64,000 nucleotides of DNA from Kangiella spongicola (GTDB lineage: Bacteria > Pseudomonadota > Gammaproteobacteria > Enterobacterales > Kangiellaceae). Positions 19,790 through 27,244 of this stretch are shown here, in pieces. Position 1 is the first letter of the stretch; every line of letters begins with the position of its first letter. The notes beneath the pieces were generated by a model. It did no database searches. It saw only the letters and a program-made list of their open reading frames with translations, and was not told the origin of the DNA. The DNA lies in contig NZ_QICH01000002.1 of assembly GCF_003194565.2 (NCBI RefSeq), positions 248,001 to 312,000 of the forward strand. Reading direction: 5' to 3'. The position numbers were made by a program, and so were the translations under genes.

Positions 19790-19902
19790 AACCGCAACTT
19801 ATTATAACGATTCAAGTTCGAAATAGTGTTAAGGCTATCCCGAAAAAATATTCTTGACGAAAATTTACTCATAAAACCTTTTATCAGGTTTAAATATCAC
19901 AT

Positions 19903-20925
19903 TTATTTATCAAATAAGTCATCCGAGGAAGGGATGATCCCAAAGTGCTCATAGGCATGCTTTGTTGCAACGCGGCCTCTGGGGGTCCGCTGAATAAAAC
20001 CTTGTTGAATAAGAAACGGTTCTAAAACATCATCAATCGTATCGCGCTCTTCACCAATCGCCGCTGCTAAAGTATCCAAACCCACTGGACCACCATCAAA
20101 TTTTTCGATGATCGTCAGTAATAGCTTGCGATCCATGGTATCGAAGCCTTTAGCATCAACATCAAGCATATCCAAAGCACGATCGGCGACTTTGTCCGTG
20201 ATTAAACCATCCGACTTAATTTCGGCATAATCGCGCACACGACGCAATAAACGGTTAGCAATACGAGGCGTGCCGCGTGAGCGGCGTGCGACTTCATGCG
20301 CTCCAGACTCTTCAATCTGCAAACCCAAAATCTGCGCCGAGCGCATGACAATGCCCGTGAGGTCTTTAATATTATAAAATTCAAGACGTTGCACGATACC
20401 AAAGCGATCGCGCAGTGGCGAGGTCAATAAACCTGCTCTAGTGGTCGCTCCGACAAGCGTAAACGGCGGCAATTCAACCTTAATCGAACGAGCGGCAGGA
20501 CCTTCACCAATCATAATATCGAGCTGGTAGTCCTCCATCGCCGGATACAACACTTCTTCAACGTGTGGGCTAAGACGATGAATCTCATCGATAAACAAAA
20601 CATCGTTAGGCTCAAGGTTGGTCAGCATAGCGGCTAAATCGCCCGCTTTTTCGAGCACAGGGCCCGACGTATGCTTAATCCCCACGTTCATCTCGTTGGC
20701 GATAATGTTGGAAAGCGTGGTTTTACCGAGCCCAGGAGGGCCGAAGATAAGCACATGATCCAGCGCTTCTTTTCGCATTTGAGCCGCTTTGAGGAAAATC
20801 TCCATCTGCTCGCGTACTTTTTCCTGCCCAACATAGTCCTGCAAGGTTGTTGGGCGAATAGCGCGATCAAACTGCTCTTCGTCAGTTGTCTCAGTTGGAT
20901 TTATTATTCTGTCGTGCTCAATCAT
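19903..20925 (-). CDS. ruvB: Holliday-junction branch-migration ATPase RuvB
   Basis: AAA+ motor that drives branch migration with RuvA. Walker [10 protein letters not shown], Walker B FIDEIHRL, sensor region [17 protein letters not shown], and the C-terminal winged helix ([15 protein letters not shown]). The start MIEHDRII at 20925 matches E. coli MIEADRLI; the frame stays open to 20976 but that extension is not supported. 340 aa, E. coli 336. ruvA and ruvC, normally adjacent, are about 9 kb away. Confidence 0.97.
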   Translation of the reverse strand: MIEHDRIINPTETTDEEQFDRAIRPTTLQDYVGQEKVREQMEIFLKAAQMRKEALDHVLIFGPPGLGKTTLSNIIANEMNVGIKHTSGPVLEKAGDLAAMLTNLEPNDVLFIDEIHRLSPHVEEVLYPAMEDYQLDIMIGEGPAARSIKVELPPFTLVGATTRAGLLTSPLRDRFGIVQRLEFYNIKDLTGIVMRSAQILGLQIEESGAHEVARRSRGTPRIANRLLRRVRDYAEIKSDGLITDKVADRALDMLDVDAKGFDTMDRKLLLTIIEKFDGGPVGLDTLAAAIGEERDTIDDVLEPFLIQQGFIQRTPRGRVATKHAYEHFGIIPSSDDLFDK

Positions 20926-21141
20926 TAATTTTGGGTGCTCATAGCAGCAAACGCTTATTGCGGTTAAGTCTACCAAGCCTCAGGCTTAGATGGAACCAAA
21001 ACAAATCCTTTTCCATATTTGGCCAGATTCTGCCTTTTTCTAGTTAATTTAAAGGGTTAGATGGTTTTATAAGCTCATTAAGCTCCGTTATTTAAAGCCA
21101 CCAGAAAAGAATATCCGTCTTTGCTAGGATTGACAGATAAT

Positions 21142-21174
21142 GTCGTCTTTGCGAGGAACGGCGAAGTAATGACG
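21142..21174. repeat. Degenerate GTCATTGCGAG-type repeat
   Basis: Reads GTCGTCTTTGCGAGGAACGGCGAAG with a trailing TAATGACG, a diverged member of the family also seen at 31013, 32783, 32831 and 54591. It abuts the 3' end of the ABC-F gene, at the junction between ruvB and the inserted block. Confidence 0.45.
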
Positions 21175-21176
21175 CT

Positions 21177-23090
21177 TTAGCCTTCTAATTCCTCATTCAA
21201 CATCAGCCAGTCTTCTTCAAGCGTTTCCAAGCGTTGACTTACGTCGCCATACTCGGTGCTTAACTCAGCCAACTTGCCTTTATTCGTTTCTTCATACAAA
21301 GACTGTTCAGCCATTAACTCGTCCAGCTCAGCTTTTCGCTGTTGAACCTTATCAAGTTCCTGCTCAACCTTTCTCAGCTTGTTTTTCAAAGGCTGCAAGG
21401 CTTTACGTTTCTCGGCCTCGATTCGACGTTGCTCTTTTCGAGAGACCTCAGGCTGTTGGTCTGAAGGCGTGTCATCCGCCTTATCTTTGTTAGAACGACG
21501 TTCAATGCTCGATTGCTCAAGCGCCCACTTGGCATAATCGTCTAAATCACCTTCAAACGGTTTCACGCCACCGTCAGCCACCAAATACAGGTCATCAGTC
21601 ACGGTTCTTAGCATGTATTTATCGTGCGACACTAACACCACCGCGCCCTCGAAGCCTTGCAGTGCCACGGTCATGGCATGACGCATTTCCAAGTCCAGGT
21701 GGTTAGTCGGCTCATCGAGCAAGAGTACGTTCGGTTTCGAATAAACCAGTAAGGCCAACACTAAACGTGCTTTCTCACCACCCGAAAACGGTGCCACAGG
21801 CTCTAGCGCTTTATCGCCATGGAAATCAAAACCGCCTAAGAAGTTACGTAACTCCTGCTCGGTGGCATCGGGATATTCACGCTGTAGATGCTGAATTGGC
21901 GACATTTGTGGGTGTAATTGTTCAAGTTGGTGCTGAGCAAAGTAACCAATATTAAGATGCTTAGCTTCGATTCGCTCGCCAGACTGCACCGCCAGCTCGC
22001 CCGCCAACACCTTAATTAAGGTCGATTTACCGGCGCCGTTTTTACCCAAAAGGCCAATACGATCGTTTGGTAATAAAGTAAAACCAACCTTGTTGAGAAT
22101 CGTCACTGGGCCTGTATCAGTATCGTAGCCAGCGCTGACACTTTTTAATTGCATTAAAGGGCTTGGCACATGACCAAGCTCTGGAAAACTAAAGTTAAAC
22201 GGTGAATCGACGTGTGCGGCCGAAATGGTTTCCATACGTTCCAAAGCCTTAACACGGCTTTGCGCCTGCTTGGCCTTGCTCGCCTTGGCTTTAAAGCGAT
22301 CGACGTAAGATTGCATGTGAGCAATTTCTTTTTGCTGACGCTCGTAATTCGCTTGCTGTTGCGCTAACTGTTCTGCACGCTGTAATTCGAAACTGGAATA
22401 ATTGCCGCTGTAAAGTTTGATGTGCTGCTGTTCGATATGCGCCACACGGTTAATCACGCGGTCGAGGAAATCCCTATCGTGCGAAATCAACAAGACAGCG
22501 CCCTGATAAGTCTCTAGCCACTTTTCGAGCCACACCACCGCCTCGAAATCCAAGTGGTTCGTCGGCTCATCGAGTAATAACAAGTCCGAACGACACATCA
22601 ACGCCTGCGCTAAGTTTAAGCGCATACGCCAACCGCCCGAGAAGCTCGATACCGGTAATTGCTCTTGCTCAGCGCTAAAACCCAAGCCGTGCATTAATGA
22701 TCCAGCTCGCGCCCTTGCCGCGTAGCCCTGAATCGAATCGAGTTGTTGGTGAAGCTTACCGATGGCATGACCATCTTCCTCAGCTTCCGCCTTAGCCAAA
22801 GCCGCCTCAATCTCACACAGCTCGACATCACCCTCAATCACATACTCCAACGCCGACGTCTCCACCGCGGGCGTCTCCTGACGCACGCTCGAAATCGTCA
22901 CATTCCCCGCCATCGAGAAATTGCCCGAATCCTCCTCAAGCTCCCCACGGATCAACGCAAACAACGACGATTTACCGGTACCATTAGCCCCAGTAACCCC
23001 AACCTTATCCTTTGGGTTGATGATAAAACTCGCGTCTTCAAATAAAACTTTTTTACCACGGCGAAGCGCCATGTTCTCGAAAAACAGCAT
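21177..23090 (-). CDS. yheS: ABC-F family ATPase (YheS-like)
   Basis: Soluble tandem ABC ATPase of the ABC-F class, whose characterised members act on ribosomes. First nucleotide-binding domain: Walker A GANGTGKSS, signature FSGGWRMRL, Walker B LLLLDEPTNHLD. The inter-domain arm follows (residues about 240-290, Gln/Lys/Arg-rich). Second domain: GKNGAGKST, FSGGEKARL, LLLDEPTNHLD. A C-terminal coiled-coil of about 100 residues is present. 637 aa equals E. coli YheS. It is the first gene of the block separating ruvB from ruvA. Confidence 0.9.
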   Translation of the reverse strand: MLFFENMALRRGKKVLFEDASFIINPKDKVGVTGANGTGKSSLFALIRGELEEDSGNFSMAGNVTISSVRQETPAVETSALEYVIEGDVELCEIEAALAKAEAEEDGHAIGKLHQQLDSIQGYAARARAGSLMHGLGFSAEQEQLPVSSFSGGWRMRLNLAQALMCRSDLLLLDEPTNHLDFEAVVWLEKWLETYQGAVLLISHDRDFLDRVINRVAHIEQQHIKLYSGNYSSFELQRAEQLAQQQANYERQQKEIAHMQSYVDRFKAKASKAKQAQSRVKALERMETISAAHVDSPFNFSFPELGHVPSPLMQLKSVSAGYDTDTGPVTILNKVGFTLLPNDRIGLLGKNGAGKSTLIKVLAGELAVQSGERIEAKHLNIGYFAQHQLEQLHPQMSPIQHLQREYPDATEQELRNFLGGFDFHGDKALEPVAPFSGGEKARLVLALLVYSKPNVLLLDEPTNHLDLEMRHAMTVALQGFEGAVVLVSHDKYMLRTVTDDLYLVADGGVKPFEGDLDDYAKWALEQSSIERRSNKDKADDTPSDQQPEVSRKEQRRIEAEKRKALQPLKNKLRKVEQELDKVQQRKAELDELMAEQSLYEETNKGKLAELSTEYGDVSQRLETLEEDWLMLNEELEG

Positions 23091-23329
23091 GTAATTATGG
23101 ATTGATAAAAGTTGTGGACATTATAAAGGTAAGTGGTGCGAGTACAATTGGAATTGGTAAGAGCCCCCATATCTCGGAAACTAACAAAGATTTCCACTAA
23201 CACCCTGATTTTGCTAATATCCTTTAAAACAAACACGTCATTGATGTCTGCTTTGCTTGGCATTACCCACAAAAATGCACATTAAAATAATTAATTTAAA
23301 ATCAGAAGATTACCGGCATTGTCCAGTAA

Positions 23330-23342
23330 TATAGTGTTAGGC
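23330..23342 (+). other. attC-like right-hand core (GTTAGGC)
   Basis: GTTAGGC at 23336-23342, preceded by TTGTCC, just before the ORF at 23351. This is the form of the R' core site at which integron cassettes join. It is paired in context with GTCTAAC at the 3' end of the same ORF. No integrase or complete attC is in the window. Confidence 0.4.
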
Positions 23343-23350
23343 GGAAGAGC

Positions 23351-23875
23351 ATGATACGTAGCCACCTTGATCAACTAGAGTTTAAAGGGAAATGGAAAGA
23401 TGCCGTCCAATTGGCGTTTGATGAGAAAAATTCTGTGATCGCTATGAGCCGCAGCGTATTTTACGGGTGGTATCTTCCGTTGGAGTCATTTTGTATTGAG
23501 CCTGAGCCCGAGGAAGATATCATCGAATTGGCTCATGAGTGTTTGGTCGAAATATTCCCGAAATCTTTATCGTCAGATTCTCCAGATATCTTAAGAGAAA
23601 TTGGTTATGGGATGAATATTGCCGGATATCTGTTCCCTGGAAACTCTGATGAAAACGACAAGCTTTATACAGACATTCTAAAAAGGGCAGTAGAGCTTGA
23701 ACCTGAATGCCCCCTCTCAATCGAATTATATAATGGCTCACTGAAAAAGGGGCCATTGCTGCATAATCCACTTTCTAATTCTGAATGGTCTGAGTACATA
23801 GATAGGCGTTTTCCGAGCGATGGAGAGTACGATAGTTACTACCGTAGCGTCTTGCGCAACCGAGTTGTCGTCTAA
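23351..23875 (+). CDS. Hypothetical protein, possible orphan integron-cassette gene
   Basis: Soluble, acidic 174-aa protein with no recognised family; Trp/Tyr-rich N-terminal third (KGKWKDAV; RSVFYGWYLPLESF) and an ELEPECPLSIELYNG segment. GGAAGAG lies a few bases before the ATG. The ORF begins 9 nt after a GTTAGGC core, and its stop codon is embedded in GTCTAACAAGACGC, the cassette arrangement in which R'' overlaps the stop. The function is unknown; cassette origin is an inference. Confidence 0.6.
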   Translation: MIRSHLDQLEFKGKWKDAVQLAFDEKNSVIAMSRSVFYGWYLPLESFCIEPEPEEDIIELAHECLVEIFPKSLSSDSPDILREIGYGMNIAGYLFPGNSDENDKLYTDILKRAVELEPECPLSIELYNGSLKKGPLLHNPLSNSEWSEYIDRRFPSDGEYDSYYRSVLRNRVVV

Positions 23876-23905
23876 CAAGACGCTGCTGTGGGACAAATTT
23901 TACAT
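23870..23905 (+). other. Truncated attC-like site (left half)
   Basis: GTCTAACAAGACGC then GTGGGACAAATTTT. The core plus the GGGACAAATTTT arm resembles the left half of an attC hairpin; the matching right half (AAAATTTGTCCC...GTTAGRC) is absent and a TGGGGTCAGAGT sequence starts instead at 23914. Confidence 0.4.
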
Positions 23906-23912
23906 AGGAATA

Positions 23913-23932
23913 AATGGGGTCAGAGTACATTT
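23913..23932. repeat. TGGGGTCAGAGT sequence, copy 1
   Basis: AATGGGGTCAGAGTACATTT. A second copy with changed tail (GTGTATT) is at 24319. From memory, this string is common next to REP-associated transposases in proteobacteria, so both copies are probably mobile-element debris. Confidence 0.45.
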
Positions 23933-23943
23933 TAGGGCGTAAT

Positions 23944-24282
23944 ATGTTTCTTAGAAATGAACAAACAATTAAGAAGTACAAAAAAAGCGAGAAGAAGCTT
24001 TGGCTTTTATTACCTTTTGTTCTTGTACTAGCACTAGGCTTAAAAGCTACTTTTGGAATTGAATTTAAGGTGGGTATAGGCTTAGGGGTGGTTATATCTG
24101 GCTGGTTACTACTGATAAGTATAGCCTACTTGGCGCACCGTCATAAAGTAATCAGCTTAAGGACTGGTTATTATTTTAAGCATGAGAGTAAAGTGAAATT
24201 CTATCTAATTTTGGGTATTACCTATTTTTTTATATTCTTAATGCTCGCTATACCATTCCTTTTATATTACATCAGCAATTAA
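23944..24282 (+). CDS. Small membrane protein of unknown function
   Basis: 112 aa with a basic N-terminus (KKYKKSEKKLW) and about three membrane segments (LWLLLPFVLVLALGL; VGIGLGVVISGWLLLISIAY; FYLILGITYFFIFLMLAIPF). The ATG at 23944 is chosen because TAGGG lies just upstream; the ATG at 23914 is part of the repeated TGGGGTCAGAGT sequence. No family recognised. It lies between two copies of that repeat, so it may have arrived as part of a mobile unit. Confidence 0.55.
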   Translation: MFLRNEQTIKKYKKSEKKLWLLLPFVLVLALGLKATFGIEFKVGIGLGVVISGWLLLISIAYLAHRHKVISLRTGYYFKHESKVKFYLILGITYFFIFLMLAIPFLLYYISN

Positions 24283-24318
24283 AGTGAGCTATGAGGTACA
24301 GAAAGCAAGAAACTAATT

Positions 24319-24480
24319 AATGGGGTCAGAGTGTATTAGCAAGCGCAGCCTCAAAGGAACGAAGTGACTTCGAGGTTTTAATCCAAACTTTAACGACTTC
24401 CCTCGATTACGATTGAAGGAATTGCACCAAAGGCATTCCCAAAGGTCTCCCGTGGTGCGCTACCGCTAATCAAGGCTACA
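24319..24480. mobile_element. Probable mobile-element remnant with TGGGGTCAGAGT end
   Basis: Starts with the second TGGGGTCAGAGT copy and continues with non-coding, palindrome-rich sequence (CCTCAAAGGAACGAAGTGACTTCGAGG; GCACCAAAGGCATTC; CGTGGTGCGC). No transposase reading frame survives. It fills the gap before the ORF at 24500. Confidence 0.4.
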
Positions 24481-24499
24481 AAAACTAATAAGTAATCAT

Positions 24500-24859
24500 A
24501 TGGAATCTATATATTTAGGCATAATTCTTACTCTTTGGCCTTTGCTTTTATACCTTGGTTATTTGAGTCTTTTACCTCAGGCAACGGAGTCAGGGGAGCT
24601 AGAAAAGAAACACAGCAAAGCTATGACGTTTATAAAGTATTCTATGGGCTGGGATCATTCAGGCACAATTTATATTTACCTAGGAATATTACTAATGCCC
24701 GTTTTATTTCTTGGGTTCACTTTTGGCTATTTTCAATCTTATATGAAAGATAATAGCGTTAAAATTTTTGGTTATATAGTGGGAGCTTTAAACTTAATTC
24801 TAATCATTGCAATTATTGGATATATATCAGACGAACCGAATTTCATAAAGTGGTTTTAA
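24500..24859 (+). CDS. Small polytopic membrane protein of unknown function
   Basis: 119 aa, with about three hydrophobic segments (IILTLWPLLLYLGYLSLL; YIYLGILLMPVLFLGFTFGYF; IFGYIVGALNLILIIAIIGYI) and a Lys/His-containing loop (ESGELEKKHSKAM). The ribosome-binding site is weak (TAAG). No family recognised. AT-rich, like its neighbours in the block between ruvB and ruvA. Confidence 0.55.
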   Translation: MESIYLGIILTLWPLLLYLGYLSLLPQATESGELEKKHSKAMTFIKYSMGWDHSGTIYIYLGILLMPVLFLGFTFGYFQSYMKDNSVKIFGYIVGALNLILIIAIIGYISDEPNFIKWF

Positions 24860-24860
24860 T

Positions 24861-24878
24861 GGTGCGTTATAACGCACC
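24861..24878. repeat. Perfect 18-bp palindrome
   Basis: GGTGCGTTATAACGCACC directly after the stop of the membrane-protein gene, followed by CTAC. I recall GGTGCGTTA...TAACGCACCCTAC as a common dispersed palindrome in bacteria. There is no T-tract, so a terminator role is uncertain. Confidence 0.5.
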
Positions 24879-25013
24879 CTACAACCTACGCCCTGTCACG
24901 TCCCCCTTAAGCCCCTCTATTCCCACTCTATTACACCGCTAAACAAAGCAATACTCTTTCACCATGACGGGTAGTATAGTGAGGTATCGAATACTTCACT
25001 AGGTGGTGAGTCT

Positions 25014-25112
25014 ATGATTACGTTAGCGCAGTTAACCGAACTATTAGGATGGGCAGCGATCATTAATAACGCTTACTTGATTTTGGCGTCGGTGATGATA
25101 ATAGGGTATTAA
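25014..25112 (+). pseudogene. Truncated small membrane protein remnant
   Basis: A 32-codon ORF (MITLAQLTELLGWAAIINN, then a hydrophobic stretch ending IIGY) with a good AGGTGGTG ribosome-binding site. The N-terminus resembles a family of short bacterial membrane proteins that begin MxLxxLxxFxGWxxxINxxLL (DUF6868-like, from memory); the rest of such a protein is missing. It is either a decayed copy or a tiny membrane peptide. Apart from this and the palindrome, the 24860-25177 gap shows nothing. Confidence 0.35.
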
Positions 25113-25177
25113 GCTGTTCCAGCCCCCAACCACGCCACTATATTTGTGACTCTAATTACTAAAATAAAGAGTAAATC

Positions 25178-25540
25178 ATGGTCAATATTCTAAAAATTCT
25201 ATTGTCGTCCGTTACGCTCGCCACCTGCTTTTATTCTGCGGGGGTGTTCGGTATAGGTCTTTGGACTCTTCTCTTTATTCTACTGAGCTTATTTTTGCTT
25301 CTGTCTATTTACTTCAAACCTCTCGCTACAGCGTCGCTAATGATCGCAAGAGCTATGGGCGTTTTATCATTGCTCGCTTTCTTGTTGCTGATGTTAGCCG
25401 CGATGGTGGGTGGATCCTTTCACTTGTCTGAAAGCAACAAAGTGATCGCTGCTTCGCTTGCCGTCATGGCTGTGCTCGGTTGTGCTTTTTTCTTAATAAA
25501 GACCAAGCATAGCGTTGATGCTCAGGCGCCTAGTGAGTAG
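25178..25540 (+). CDS. Small four-helix membrane protein
   Basis: 120 aa, almost entirely hydrophobic with about four membrane spans (ILLSSVTLATCFYSAGVFGIGLW; LLFILLSLFLLLSIYF; GVLSLLAFLLLMLAAMVGG; VIAASLAVMAVLGCAFFLI) and a short polar C-terminus. AAGAG lies upstream of the ATG. No family recognised. Confidence 0.6.
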   Translation: MVNILKILLSSVTLATCFYSAGVFGIGLWTLLFILLSLFLLLSIYFKPLATASLMIARAMGVLSLLAFLLLMLAAMVGGSFHLSESNKVIAASLAVMAVLGCAFFLIKTKHSVDAQAPSE

Positions 25541-25695
25541 CAGCTTGTACTGCAAGCTAACGCAACCTTCTTTGAGTGCAAACCGCTCTCAATGCGCTAA
25601 AACCTGCCAATCACACGTATTTCTTAGCTTTTCGTGCTAGTTTGGCCATTCACAGTTATAATGAGGTGATATAGCTCTTTTTGCTGGAATATTGA

Positions 25696-26259
25696 ATGTC
25701 TGAAGAAATAAATTACAAGAACAACCCTCTTAATGGTGTGGGTTTGAAGGCCTTAGTGACAGAATTAGTAGATCACTATGGCTTCGAGATTCTCCATGCT
25801 TATCTAAACCTTAATTGCTTTAAGACCAACCCTAGCGTCGAGTCTAGCGTTAAGTTCCTTAAGAAAACTGACTGGGCGCGCGAGAAGGTTGAGGCTTTTT
25901 ATATGTATCAGTATAAAAGTCTACCGCCAGTATCGTCCGAGCAGTTCCATATTCCGCCACGTGATCGCATCGTGTCTGATGACGAAAAGCCAGGCGAACC
26001 GGCAAAGTTAAGCTTGGAAGATGCTGAGAAATTGCAGGAAAAGCGTGCGGCAAAAGCAGAAGAGTACAGCAAAAGCGGTGGGCGAAAATTTAGCGATAAA
26101 TCAGGTCATAACAAAAGAGCTGGCGCCTCGCGCGGCCGAGATTATAATAAAAACTATGGTAGTAAGTCCGGTAGTCGATCAGGCGGTCGTGGCAAAAGCC
26201 ACAGCTCATCGACTAGCAGTGACCCTTGGGGACAGTGGAAAGATAAGTCCGAGGACTAG
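25696..26259 (+). CDS. VF530-family (DUF2132) protein with RG/SG-rich tail
   Basis: Residues about 8-75 match the VF530/DUF2132 fold: [56 protein letters not shown]. The family is a small helical domain proposed to bind DNA. Most members stop after about 75 residues; this one continues for about 110 residues, first an acidic/Lys segment, then a disordered Gly/Arg/Ser/Lys tail ([26 protein letters not shown]) of the type found in RNA-binding proteins. A gene for an RRM protein lies 0.6 kb downstream. Confidence 0.75.
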   Translation: MSEEINYKNNPLNGVGLKALVTELVDHYGFEILHAYLNLNCFKTNPSVESSVKFLKKTDWAREKVEAFYMYQYKSLPPVSSEQFHIPPRDRIVSDDEKPGEPAKLSLEDAEKLQEKRAAKAEEYSKSGGRKFSDKSGHNKRAGASRGRDYNKNYGSKSGSRSGGRGKSHSSSTSSDPWGQWKDKSED

Positions 26260-26325
26260 TTTTAAGCGGTGAGTGTCCTTCTAGGACATTCTCAATGGTT
26301 TTAACCTTAAAAGCGGAGTTTTGAT

Positions 26326-26481
26326 ATGGGTTTATGGGGATTTTTAAGTATTTGCGTCATTGCTGGCGTTATTTTTGTCATGTATGCGTCCTATCTCGAC
26401 CACAAGAAAGAGTTGAGAAAAATGGAGTTGGAAGCCTTAAAACACCAAGGCAAAAGCTTGGATGATAACAGCGAGTCTTAA
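26326..26481 (+). CDS. Short single-span membrane protein
   Basis: 51 aa: one membrane helix at residues 1-21 (MGLWGFLSICVIAGVIFVMYA) followed by a charged helix (LDHKKELRKMELEALKHQG). GGAG lies 7 nt before the ATG. The topology resembles phage-shock PspB-like or LapA-like peptides, but it is too short to assign. The spacing suggests co-transcription with the VF530 gene upstream. Confidence 0.55.
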   Translation: MGLWGFLSICVIAGVIFVMYASYLDHKKELRKMELEALKHQGKSLDDNSES

Positions 26482-26527
26482 CATTAGTTAAAGCTTTATC
26501 AAAATATCAATACAAGGAGGTAACACT

Positions 26528-26803
26528 TTGGCACATCGAAAAGACAAGCCTGTTGGAAAGAGAATTCTTTCTTCAGTGGCATCACTGATGTTTATTGGAT
26601 CACTTATCTTTATAGTTATCGCTGGTTTTAATTTATACGTAACCACGATATTAGCCACGGGCATATTAGGGCTAGTAGTGCCTAGCGCTATGTCTAGCGA
26701 GGGCTTTCTTGAAATAATCGCAGGTTTCTTTGAGGCTTTGTTAGATGGGGGTATGGAGATTATTGGCGGTATTTTCGAATTTTTTGGTTCGCTTTTTGGC
26801 TAA
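26528..26803 (+). CDS. Small membrane protein, TTG start
   Basis: 91 aa with a Lys-rich N-terminus (MAHRKDKPVGKR) and two or three hydrophobic segments (FIGSLIFIVIAGFNLYV; LATGILGLVVPSAM; IIGGIFEFFGSLF). The TTG at 26528 is convincing because a full AAGGAGG lies 7 nt upstream. No family recognised. Follows the 51-aa membrane peptide by 46 nt. Confidence 0.65.
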   Translation: MAHRKDKPVGKRILSSVASLMFIGSLIFIVIAGFNLYVTTILATGILGLVVPSAMSSEGFLEIIAGFFEALLDGGMEIIGGIFEFFGSLFG

Positions 26804-26891
26804 CAGAGATATCATGCCTTTACTAATAAATGAAAAATTATCGCCATCTAATGGTATGATGTGCTTCACGATTTAGAAATTAGATTAATAT

Positions 26892-27140
26892 ATGAAATTA
26901 TTGGTAAGAAACCTTGCTCGCACGACTACTGAAGAGCAGGTAAAAGAGTTATTTGAAGAATACGGCACGGTTCAGTGGTGTAAGCTCATTATGGATAAAG
27001 CCACCGGCGGCTCAAAAGGCTTTGGATTCGTTGAAATGCCTAAGCCAGGCGAGGCTAAAGTTGCGGTAAAGAACCTTAATGGTAGAAGTATAGACGGCAA
27101 CAAAATCCGAGTTAAAAAGGCTGAAGATAAAGAAAGTTAG
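26892..27140 (+). CDS. RRM-domain RNA-binding protein
   Basis: 82-aa protein that is a single RNA-recognition motif. RNP2 is KLLVRNLA at residues 2-9 and RNP1 is SKGFGFVEM at about 42-50; the conserved aromatic residues are present in RNP1, while RNP2 has Val where Tyr/Phe is common. Such stand-alone RRM proteins occur in cyanobacteria and some proteobacteria, where several are cold-induced. There is no clear Shine-Dalgarno (GATTAATAT before the ATG) and an AT-rich leader precedes it. Confidence 0.88.
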   Translation: MKLLVRNLARTTTEEQVKELFEEYGTVQWCKLIMDKATGGSKGFGFVEMPKPGEAKVAVKNLNGRSIDGNKIRVKKAEDKES

Positions 27141-27244
27141 CCTATCAAAGGGGAAGTTGCGCAGATTCTAGCTTCCCTCCTTCAAGTTGAAGCGGTACTC
27201 GTTTAGTAGTAATCTAGGATTGTGGTTTATATGAAGGAATATAT

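Noticed and set aside
20926-20976. N-terminal extension of RuvB
   Set aside because: The extra 17 residues (ending PKL) do not match the family, and MIEHDRII aligns with the known start.
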